12,156 bases of DNA, taken from assembly GCA_902766585.1 (NCBI GenBank), contig CACXDV010000133.1:1-12156 (forward strand), written 5' to 3'. Source of the DNA: an uncultured Ruminococcus sp. (GTDB lineage Bacteria > Bacillota > Clostridia > Oscillospirales > Acutalibacteraceae). The notes beneath the pieces are model-generated. The model searched no databases. It was not told where the DNA came from and was given only the letters and a program-made list of their open reading frames with translations. Below are positions 6,809 through 12,156 of the stretch, in pieces. A program made the translations under genes and the position numbers. Positions within the stretch are counted from its first letter, which is position 1, and every line of letters begins with the position of its first letter.

Positions 6809-7069
6809 CTATAATATCTGCCGAAGTATAAGCAGACTTGTAACTCCGGGAATACCCAGTACGGAAGAAACAGATAATGTCAGCGGGCTAAGCGGAATAA
6901 AAACACCCGTATATATCGATAACAGATTCACACAACCAAGCGCGACAGGTCCAGGAATCAGAGATACTAATGCGCTCCTTATCGGATGACGCACACCCAT
7001 GATACAGTGAATGACTATCAGTACAATAAGAATTATAAAACAGATAAGTATTATAAGCCATTTTTCCAT
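6809..7069 (-). CDS. bofA: BofA-family small membrane protein (pro-sigma-K processing inhibitor-like)
   Basis: 86 residues from the ATG at 7069, chosen because GGAGGG lies seven bases upstream; two alternative upstream starts lack a site. The first half is a strongly hydrophobic helix (residues 4-24), then a short basic loop (GVRHPIR). The second half carries the family pattern: LIPGPVALGCVNLLS, a G-V-F-I-P-L-S-P-L-T core, then VLGIPGVTSLLIL. In Bacillus subtilis BofA (87 residues) holds the SpoIVFB protease inactive in the forespore outer membrane so that pro-sigma-K is not cut early. Length and motif agree well here. No sporulation gene is adjacent; neighbours are a CLC antiporter upstream and the B12 operon downstream, so the role in this organism is uncertain and it may be a BofA paralogue in a non-sporulating species. 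Confidence 0.75.
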   Translation of the reverse strand: MEKWLIILICFIILIVLIVIHCIMGVRHPIRSALVSLIPGPVALGCVNLLSIYTGVFIPLSPLTLSVSSVLGIPGVTSLLILRQIL

Positions 7070-7122
7070 AAAATAACCCTCCATATTATACGAAAGCTGT
7101 ATTTTCATATACTGATATACTA

Positions 7123-7150
7123 ATTCGTATGAATATGAAGGGCTGGTTAT
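7123..7150 (-). promoter_or_regulatory. Candidate sigma-E-type promoter before the BofA-like gene
   Basis: On the minus strand ATA (7150-7148), a 16-base gap, then CATACGAA (7131-7124) resemble the sigma-E consensus of sporulating Firmicutes (ATA, 16-18 bases, CATACANT), with mismatches at the sixth and eighth bases of the -10. The start would fall around 7116, giving a leader of roughly 45 bases. B. subtilis bofA is known to depend on sigma-E, which is why this weak match is noted. Confidence 0.3.
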
Positions 7151-7152
7151 TC

Positions 7153-8445
7153 TTATTTTGAAAAGCTTATTATTTTAAGCTGATCCTTTTCACGCTTCTG
7201 AAGTGAATAAATACTGTTGTTCCCGTTGAACATATAAGCAATCGTACAAGCAGCAAAAAAGAACGGAATATACTTATATCCGAAAACCTCAGCGCCTATA
7301 AATATAGGAGCAAGAAGCGTATTTGTGGCGGCGCCGAATACGGCGCAATAGCCAAAAGCAGCAAACAGCAATACAGGCATTCCGGTCATCTCGGCAATAA
7401 TAACCCCAAGGGATGCGCCAATCGCAAAAAGCGGTGTCACTTCTCCCCCCTGAAAGCCTACGGACAGAGTAACTATAGTGAATACTAATTTAAGGATAAA
7501 ATCCCAATAATATATCTCCTCATTATTAAAAGCAGCGGAAATAATATTTGTTCCCAAACCGCTGTATCGTCCGTTATAAAGCAGCAATGAGAATACACTC
7601 ACAGCCGCACCTCCGACTGCTATTCTTAAATAAGGATTGGTAATAAGCTTTTTGGAATATTTTTTTGCATACTTCTGAGCAAGTGCAAAGCCTCCTCCTA
7701 TCAGTCCGAATAATATTGCGGCTATACAAAATGGTATAAGTGTTTCTGTTGTAATATGAAATTCTATATCAAATTCGACTGTAAATTTGCCAAGCCCAAG
7801 ATATGACGAAACATAACAGGCGCTGTATGCCGCAATCAAGGCAGGAAGAAATGCAGACATCTCAAGCTTTCCGGCACATAATACTTCTGTAGCAAAAAAT
7901 ACGGCGGCAATGGGTGTCTGAAATAATCCTCCGAATCCGGCTGCCATTCCTGTAACAGTAAGTATTTTTGCTGTATTCTTATTTTTGATTTTAATTTTTT
8001 CAGCAACATAGCTGCCGAGCGTTCCGCCTATCTGTACGGCAACGCCCTCTCTTCCGGCGCTTCCGCCGAATAGATGAGTAAGCCATGTGCTTACTGTAAC
8101 GAAGGGAATAAGTCTTAATTTTATAATTTTTGCAGTATCCTGTGCCCTTTCAAAAATAAGTGACATTCCCTGAGAAACCTCTTTGCCGAACCGATCATAT
8201 ATAAAATAGATAATTAAACCGGCAAAAGCAAGAAAAGGTATGAAATAATACGGCGCTGAATCACGAATATCTGTTATCTTCAACAGAACAATACCAAAAA
8301 CGGCATCAGCTCCGCCTGTTATTATCCCGATTATGAGGGCGCATACACAAAAAATCACTGAATCAAACAAAGTACGGACGAAAGAAGCTTTTTCCGCACC
8401 TGAATTATCGTCCGTACTGAATATTATTATATTATTTTTTTTCAT
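7153..8445 (-). CDS. CLC-family anion/proton antiporter, CLC-F (fluoride) branch likely
   Basis: 430 residues with about ten or more hydrophobic helices and no C-terminal CBS domains. The CLC motif GGSAGREGVAVQIGG (127-141) keeps the gating glutamate (E133), which makes proton-coupled exchange likely. Where chloride CLCs have GSGIP, this protein has QGMSL (92-96), with Met in place of the pore Ser, and the later motif reads GFQGGEVTPLF (330-340) rather than GxFxP. As I recall, these changes mark the CLC-F branch, which exports fluoride. The gene follows rex by only five bases with a weak ribosome site, so it is probably translationally coupled and shares the rex promoter; no fluoride riboswitch is visible upstream. 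A chloride transporter remains possible. Membrane location and CLC family are certain; ion preference is inferred. Confidence 0.85.
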   Translation of the reverse strand: MKKNNIIIFSTDDNSGAEKASFVRTLFDSVIFCVCALIIGIITGGADAVFGIVLLKITDIRDSAPYYFIPFLAFAGLIIYFIYDRFGKEVSQGMSLIFERAQDTAKIIKLRLIPFVTVSTWLTHLFGGSAGREGVAVQIGGTLGSYVAEKIKIKNKNTAKILTVTGMAAGFGGLFQTPIAAVFFATEVLCAGKLEMSAFLPALIAAYSACYVSSYLGLGKFTVEFDIEFHITTETLIPFCIAAILFGLIGGGFALAQKYAKKYSKKLITNPYLRIAVGGAAVSVFSLLLYNGRYSGLGTNIISAAFNNEEIYYWDFILKLVFTIVTLSVGFQGGEVTPLFAIGASLGVIIAEMTGMPVLLFAAFGYCAVFGAATNTLLAPIFIGAEVFGYKYIPFFFAACTIAYMFNGNNSIYSLQKREKDQLKIISFSK

Positions 8446-8450
8446 CTTAC

Positions 8451-9122
8451 TTAATCTTTGTTTTTCCTTTTATTATTTTCAGGCTCATCATTAGCGTCTG
8501 AAATCTTATAGCAAAGGATCATAAGGCTGTCATTCAGATGAACATTTTCAACTATAATATCTTTATATCTGATAGAAAGATCATAGTGGCTGAAATTCCA
8601 GAAGCTTCTGACGCCAAGACCATACAGAGTATCAGCTATTGCGGGAACGGCACTCTTCGGAACACAGAAAATTGCCGCATCTGTATGATTATCCTTACAA
8701 AAGCTTTCTAATTCATTAAGATCGGAAACACTTATATTTCTGATCACTGTCCCGACCTTCATGGGATCATTGTCAAAAATTCCGATAAGCTTAAAGCCTC
8801 TCTTCTCAAATGACATATGTGTTGCTACAGCCTTTCCGAGATTACCTGCGCCAATAAGAATAGCATTGTAATTATGGTCAAGACCGAGTATATGTCCTAT
8901 CTCTTTATAAAGACCTTCTACAGAATATCCATAGCCCTGCTGACCAAAGCCTCCGAAACAGTTCAGATCCTGTCTGATCTGAGAGGCTGTAAGTCCCATT
9001 CTTGAGGAAAGCTCTTTCGAGGATATCCGGGTGATTCCGTTATCCATTAATTCTCCTAAAAAGCGGTAGTATCTGGGGAGGCGTTTTATTACGGGAGCTG
9101 CAATATTTTCATACTTATGCAT
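8451..9122 (-). CDS. rex: Redox-sensing transcriptional repressor Rex
   Basis: 223 residues from the ATG at 9122; a GTG at 9134 is in frame but sits against the only Shine-Dalgarno-like stretch and would add four atypical residues. Residues 1-80 form the winged helix, with VIKRLPRYYRFL (11-22), SSRMGLTASQIRQDL (39-53) and FGGFGQQGYGY (56-66). Residues 84-205 form the Rossmann fold that reads the NADH/NAD+ ratio, with GAGNLG at 91-96, the FDND acidic turn at 116-119, and the WNFSHY and VHLNDSL segments near the C-terminus. In the family, high NADH releases Rex from DNA and turns on fermentation genes. The last 15 residues are a charged tail. An operator-like palindrome lies 22 bases upstream, suggesting autoregulation, and a CLC antiporter is co-transcribed downstream. 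Confidence 0.96.
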   Translation of the reverse strand: MHKYENIAAPVIKRLPRYYRFLGELMDNGITRISSKELSSRMGLTASQIRQDLNCFGGFGQQGYGYSVEGLYKEIGHILGLDHNYNAILIGAGNLGKAVATHMSFEKRGFKLIGIFDNDPMKVGTVIRNISVSDLNELESFCKDNHTDAAIFCVPKSAVPAIADTLYGLGVRSFWNFSHYDLSIRYKDIIVENVHLNDSLMILCYKISDANDEPENNKRKNKD

Positions 9123-9142
9123 ACAGAAAATCACCGACCTAT

Positions 9143-9201
9143 ATTGTTAATTTTTTATCATTGTTTGTCTATAGTTTAACAGCTTTTTCCGTATTTGTAA
9201 A
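9143..9201 (-). promoter_or_regulatory. rex promoter (two alternatives)
   Basis: Minus-strand option one: TTTACA (9201-9196), 17-base spacer, TAAACT (9178-9173). Option two: TAGACA (9171-9166), 17-base spacer, AACAAT (9148-9143). Each has a -35 five of six to consensus and a -10 four of six. The Rex operator lies just downstream of the first and across the second. I cannot decide between them from sequence alone. The rest of the 9202-9290 spacer is A/T-rich, with no convincing terminator for the upstream permease gene. Confidence 0.45.
9144..9161. promoter_or_regulatory. Rex operator
   Basis: TTGTTAA, four bases, then TTATCAT. The clostridial Rex consensus is TTGTTAANNNNTTAACAA, so the first half is perfect and the second matches five of seven. 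The site lies 22 bases upstream of the rex start codon and overlaps or abuts both candidate promoters, as expected for autorepression. Confidence 0.7.
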
Positions 9202-9290
9202 GTATTAAGAGGTATTATATTGCAAATTAAAAGTATTTTTATAGCATTTGTATCATATGTACAGCATACTTATAATTTTTTTGACAATAT

Positions 9291-10433
9291 TTATAGAGGT
9301 CTCAGGCTGATGAAATAGCCCGGAACAGCTACAAAGGCAAAAAACAGCAGGCTGATAAGCGTAAATACCTTTATGAATTTCTTTCCGTTTTCCGGATATT
9401 CCCTCACATATATACGGTAGTTGATTACCGAAGCAAGAGAACCTATAAGAGTACATAATCCTGCCGAGTCAAGTCCGTATATAAGGGCACCCTTATTGAC
9501 TGCAAACGGATAAAGAACTATACCCGCCGGTACATTGGAAATTATCTGACTTAACAGTATACTCCATATGTATTCGCTGCCTGATACTGCACCGCTGAGA
9601 AAATCCGCTATCTTCTGATTGTGAGCCACTGATGATGAAAAAATAAAGAAACTCAAAAATGTCAGCAGAAGAACATAATCGGTTTTTATCAGCAGCTTTC
9701 TATCAATAATCAATACTGCTATTACTACAGCTATGGCTACAAACATCCAATAACCTGTTCTGCTTACAATAGTGGCAAGTACTACTGCAAAGATAATAAG
9801 ATATGCAATACGCACACCCTTTTTCTTCTTATCCCACTCTCCCGCATGACCTGAGCCTGTTATACTCGTCTGCTCCTTTATGTCCTTTCTGTATAAAAAA
9901 AGCACAAAGCAGATAAGAAGCACACCTGATATCAGACATATCGGCAGCATATACAAAACAAATTCAATAGCCGATACTCCTGATTTGCCAAAGATAAAAA
10001 GATTCTGCGGGCTTCCGAAGGGTGTAAGGAGCGAGCCTCTGATCGCTGCTATATTTTCCATTGTTATTACCGGAAGAATATACTTTTCCTTGTCACCTGC
10101 TCTGAAAAGAATTATCGTTAGCGGTACAAATATTATCAGCGAGATATCATTTGTAACAAACATAGATGAAAAGAAAACAGAAAAGACCAGAAACAGTGAA
10201 AGCGCAGCCATGGAATGAAGTTTTCCCGCTAAAAGCAAAAGCGGACGGAAAATACTTTCCTGCTTAAAGCCTTCAAGAATAGTAAGCATCATAAAAAGTA
10301 TCCCCAAGGTCCTCCAGTCAATATATGAAAATAATTCCGCCGAGGGAGGAGTAATGAAAAAGGATATTATTGCCGCTAATACAGAAACTGTAAGCATCAG
10401 TTCTTTTTTTAAAAATTGTTTTATTTTTTCCAT
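9291..10433 (-). CDS. SLC13/ArsB-type (citrate transporter family) anion permease
   Basis: 380 residues from the ATG at 10433, preceded by GGTGAAAGG; an in-frame ATG at 10472 would add 13 charged residues but has no ribosome site. Roughly ten to eleven hydrophobic helices fill the chain. Two re-entrant-loop motifs of the ion transporter superfamily are visible: FFSSMFVTNDISLIIFVPLT with LTPFGSPQNLF in the first half, and SQIISNVPAGIVLYPFAVNK in the second. These place it with ArsB/NhaD/SLC13-like permeases (Pfam CitMHS), which carry organic anions, sulfate, arsenite or protons with Na+. It is shorter than most members, and the substrate cannot be told from sequence; no ars or citrate genes are adjacent. 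The preceding 77-residue gene ends 52 bases upstream with no terminator between, so the two are probably co-transcribed. Confidence 0.8.
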   Translation of the reverse strand: MEKIKQFLKKELMLTVSVLAAIISFFITPPSAELFSYIDWRTLGILFMMLTILEGFKQESIFRPLLLLAGKLHSMAALSLFLVFSVFFSSMFVTNDISLIIFVPLTIILFRAGDKEKYILPVITMENIAAIRGSLLTPFGSPQNLFIFGKSGVSAIEFVLYMLPICLISGVLLICFVLFLYRKDIKEQTSITGSGHAGEWDKKKKGVRIAYLIIFAVVLATIVSRTGYWMFVAIAVVIAVLIIDRKLLIKTDYVLLLTFLSFFIFSSSVAHNQKIADFLSGAVSGSEYIWSILLSQIISNVPAGIVLYPFAVNKGALIYGLDSAGLCTLIGSLASVINYRIYVREYPENGKKFIKVFTLISLLFFAFVAVPGYFISLRPL

Positions 10434-10485
10434 TTGCCTTTCACCAGCTTTCCTTTCAGTTCTGAGAGCCATTCATTACTATTTA

Positions 10486-10719
10486 TTATCCTTTGAAATC
10501 ATATATCATCTTTATCAGACCTGTTGCATTATCCCAATCACACATGAGGTCTATCTCTTCATCACCGTCATGCTCCATTATTATATCAAAATATGCAAGG
10601 TATTTGGTGTTATCCTCACCTACAACAGGAGCCTCAAACATCATCATAGCATTATCATAAAACGGTTTCTTCATAAATTTGTATATCTTCCCCTTATATT
10701 TCGTTTGAATAAATTTCAT
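10486..10719 (-). CDS. Small acidic protein of unknown function (77 residues)
   Basis: Starts at the ATG at 10719 with a strong GGAGG eight bases upstream (10732-10728); a TTG two codons earlier is in frame but less likely. The product begins with a basic stretch (KYKGKIYKFMKKPFY) and then becomes acidic (FDIIMEHDGDEEIDLMCDWDNATGL). It has alternating hydrophobic residues suggestive of a small beta-rich fold, no signal peptide, no membrane helix and a single cysteine. I do not recognise the family. A perfect TATAAT lies upstream and an anion permease gene downstream. The good ribosome site and promoter support a real gene. Confidence 0.65.
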   Translation of the reverse strand: MKFIQTKYKGKIYKFMKKPFYDNAMMMFEAPVVGEDNTKYLAYFDIIMEHDGDEEIDLMCDWDNATGLIKMIYDFKG

Positions 10720-10748
10720 ATACAATTCCTCCAGATTATATTTTTTTA

Positions 10749-10777
10749 ATTATAACATATTATAAAGCTATAATCTA
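10749..10777 (-). promoter_or_regulatory. Candidate promoter for the 77-residue gene and permease
   Basis: On the minus strand the -10 is a perfect TATAAT (10754-10749), with a poor -35 TAGATT (10777-10772) 17 bases away. A second TATAAT at 10764-10759 offers an alternative, also without a good -35. It lies just after the terminator of the preceding unit, which is where a new promoter is needed. Confidence 0.45.
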
Positions 10778-10798
10778 CACTTTATTATCTATTTGGGC

Positions 10799-10845
10799 AA
10801 AAAATACCCTCACCGGTATTCAGATAACTGAAATAGGAGTGAGGG
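10799..10845 (-). terminator. Intrinsic terminator after the HD-domain gene
   Basis: On the minus strand CCCTCAC (10845-10839) pairs perfectly with GTGAGGG (10813-10807), with further TTCA/TGAA pairing inside, and the stem is followed by TA and six T (10804-10799). It closes the unit that contains the HD-domain and YwlG-family genes. Confidence 0.85.
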
Positions 10846-10887
10846 ATAAAAGTATTCAAATCAGATACATACATAAACAATTATATA

Positions 10888-11472
10888 CTACTTGTCAACA
10901 GCGGATGTATTCTTTTCTCTGATATATGTCGATTCAAGATCAGCTAAATGAAGCTTTACTGCTAATGGATATTTATAGTAAGCTCTTCCGATCGCAAAAC
11001 CGTTGCTTTTCGCTGAATCATCAAAACCGCCCATATGCCAGCGTATTGCAATTGCTTCATCGGGGCGCAGACGAATAAACCTTTCTATGAGATAGACTGA
11101 TTTTTCTCCATGTCCGTAGGGAAATGCATCATCTACTGAATAATACGGCTTCTGTTCCCATTGACCTGTAACTTCATTTTTTACATTCTTTGTTGATATC
11201 TTATAGAACTTGATTTTGCAAAGGTCATGCAGAAGTCCGCATATTGCAAAGCTTTCGGCATTATCGGTTTTCGCGTCAAAATGCTTCTCCATCATAGTTT
11301 TGTATACGCTGATACTGTGCATCACCAGACCGCATTCGCAGGCACAGTGATATTTAGAGCTTGCCGGCGTAGTAAAAAAATCAGTTGACTGAAGCCAGTC
11401 CAAAAGCTTTGCAGAACCTTCTCTTGTGATGTTTTTCTTATACAGACCGATAAATTGTTCTTTGTATGTCAC
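10888..11472 (-). CDS. HD-domain metal-dependent phosphohydrolase
   Basis: 194 residues starting with GTG at 11472, supported by AGGAGG eight bases upstream. The HD metal-binding set is complete and in order: H52 (GLVMHS), H82-D83 (LLHDLCK), H121 (YGHGEKS), H146 (AIRWHMGG) and D178 (HLADLES). HD proteins of this size hydrolyse phosphoester bonds in nucleotides or related substrates; the substrate here is unknown. No RelA/SpoT synthetase, GGDEF or nuclease domain is attached. A Cys-rich patch (HCACECG, 42-48) precedes the first histidine, an oddity that might add a metal ligand. The gene follows the YwlG-family gene by 20 bases and is followed by a strong terminator, so the two form a short operon. 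Confidence 0.85.
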   Translation of the reverse strand: MTYKEQFIGLYKKNITREGSAKLLDWLQSTDFFTTPASSKYHCACECGLVMHSISVYKTMMEKHFDAKTDNAESFAICGLLHDLCKIKFYKISTKNVKNEVTGQWEQKPYYSVDDAFPYGHGEKSVYLIERFIRLRPDEAIAIRWHMGGFDDSAKSNGFAIGRAYYKYPLAVKLHLADLESTYIREKNTSAVDK

Positions 11473-11492
11473 TATGTCCGCCTCCTGCTTAA

Positions 11493-12044
11493 TTATTTCA
11501 TTTCATCGTTATAATGCGCCCTTTCGCCTCCGATAAATTTCGGACGGGTTCTTGCAGCGGTGATATGCGCTTCACCTATCATATTAGTTTTAAGATTGAG
11601 CGGTACGGCTACTTCTTTAAGGTGCATTCCAATAAGGACACCGCCTATATCCATACCTGCATCAGCTTTTATATGCTCCAAAGCAACAGGGGCAGCAAGC
11701 GTATTATAAGTAATAGTTGCAAATGAACCTCCTGCCTTTGGCTGAGGAACAACATTTACAATTTCACGATTTTGCTTTATGGCTGCAGTCTCCTCGGTAA
11801 TGATCGCACGGTTAAGATGCTCGCAACACTGAGCTGCAAGAATTATTCCTCTCTTCTTAAGCTCCGGATAAATACCGTCAAACAAAGCCTGTGCAATTTC
11901 CATGCTTGAGGCCTTTCCGTAGCCCTCACCCTTTAGTGTGCTTGATGAACAGCCGACTACAAAAATGTCTCCCTCTTTAAGCTTAGCCTGTTCAAGTATC
12001 TCGGTAACTGCTGCTTTTGCTTTTTCCGTTATTTCCTCATACAT
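11493..12044 (-). CDS. ywlG: YwlG / TIGR01440 (UPF0340, DUF436) family protein
   Basis: 183 residues from ATG 12044 with GGGGG seven bases upstream. The chain matches the TIGR01440 family almost end to end: FVVGCSSSTLKGEGYGKASS (28-47), the AAQCCEHLNRA segment near residue 75, VVPQPKAGGSFAT, DIGGVLIGMHLKEVAVPL and the C-terminal RPKFIGGERAHYN. It has no signal peptide or membrane segment and is presumably cytoplasmic. The biochemical role of the family is not established to my knowledge, though it is widespread in Firmicutes, often beside glycine hydroxymethyltransferase or sugar-phosphate genes. Here the partner is an HD hydrolase 20 bases downstream. Identification is firm; function is not. 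Confidence 0.92.
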   Translation of the reverse strand: MYEEITEKAKAAVTEILEQAKLKEGDIFVVGCSSSTLKGEGYGKASSMEIAQALFDGIYPELKKRGIILAAQCCEHLNRAIITEETAAIKQNREIVNVVPQPKAGGSFATITYNTLAAPVALEHIKADAGMDIGGVLIGMHLKEVAVPLNLKTNMIGEAHITAARTRPKFIGGERAHYNDEMK

Positions 12045-12071
12045 TTTTATTCCCCCGATATTAAAGAATAA

Positions 12072-12099
12072 TCAGGCATCCCAAAAATGAGATGCCTGA
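12072..12099 (-). terminator. Intrinsic terminator downstream of the partial right-edge gene
   Basis: Nine perfect pairs, TCAGGCATC with GATGCCTGA, around a ten-base loop, 12 bases after the stop codon at 12112. On the minus strand it is followed by ATTATTCTTT, a mediocre U-tract, so termination may be partial. The spacer to the next start (12045-12071) shows only a weak TAATAT -10 candidate. Confidence 0.7.
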
Positions 12100-12111
12100 A
12101 GCTTTTCGTTA

Positions 12112-12156
12112 TTACTCTTCTTCTTCTGCTGCTGTCTCAGGAGCATCCTCAAGAAG
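12112..12156 (-). CDS. C-terminal end of an unidentified protein with an acidic tail (5' end outside window)
   Basis: Fourteen codons and a TAA stop at 12114-12112 are in the window, reading LLEDAPETAAEEEE. The frame assignment rests on the terminator 12 bases after the stop and on the following gene having its own ribosome site. An Ala/Glu-rich tail is common in several cytoplasmic protein families, so no product is named. Confidence 0.6.
   Translation of the reverse strand, partial: LLEDAPETAAEEEE

Noticed and set aside
7085..7090. TATAAT just upstream of the BofA-like gene as a sigma-A -10
   Set aside because: It almost abuts the ribosome site, so the transcript would start inside it, and there is no -35 at the right distance.
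9122..9134. GTG at 9134 as the rex start
   Set aside because: It adds MIFC before a normal Rex N-terminus and leaves no room for ribosome binding; the ATG at 9122 has GGTG at proper spacing.
9253..9456. Minus-strand 67-codon frame overlapping the end of the permease gene
   Set aside because: It overlaps the permease C-terminus in a different frame, has no ribosome site and shows no recognisable features.
1..12156. CRISPR arrays, transposases, tRNA or rRNA genes
   Set aside because: No regularly spaced repeats, no transposase-like product and no tRNA-like cloverleaf were seen on either strand.

Overview
The window reads as a low-GC Gram-positive chromosome, most likely a gut Clostridia of the Ruminococcaceae/Lachnospiraceae type. 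This is inferred from A/T-rich spacers, strong GGAGG ribosome sites, a Rex repressor, a BofA-family protein, an ECF transporter and DUF4430 surface proteins. No rRNA or other phylogenetic marker is present, so the placement is tentative. Every gene I can support lies on the minus strand, so the layout is best read from high to low coordinates.

From 12156 to 10799: the last 14 codons of an acidic-tailed protein, an intrinsic terminator, then a two-gene unit (YwlG/TIGR01440 family protein and an HD-domain phosphohydrolase) closed by a clear intrinsic terminator. From 10780 to 9291: a promoter-like stretch, a 77-residue acidic protein of unknown function and an SLC13/ArsB-type anion permease. 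From 9201 to 7153: rex, preceded by a good match to a clostridial Rex operator, followed five bases later by a CLC antiporter with features of the fluoride-specific CLC-F branch. From 7155 to 6809: a short BofA-like membrane protein.

From 6801 to the left edge: a cobalamin-uptake operon. A near-consensus sigma-A promoter drives a cobalamin (B12) riboswitch with a visible terminator/antiterminator expression platform. Five tightly packed genes follow: a 96-residue protein with a homing-endonuclease-associated (HNH) repeat; a 652-residue secreted, membrane-anchored protein combining a DUF4430 domain, a cadherin-like beta sandwich and an alpha/alpha-toroid; a 299-residue membrane-tethered DUF4430 protein on a long Ser/Glu stalk; EcfT; and a very long open frame (at least 812 codons, running off the window) that fuses two ABC ATPase domains to an ECF S component.

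How they would work together (inference): DUF4430 resembles the C-terminal beta domain of transcobalamin and intrinsic factor, and the toroid resembles their N-terminal alpha/alpha barrel. The two surface proteins are therefore good candidates for an extracellular corrinoid-capture apparatus that hands cobalamin to an ECF importer whose S, A and A' parts are one polypeptide, all switched off by B12 through the riboswitch. This intrinsic-factor-like capture module is the most interesting system in the window.
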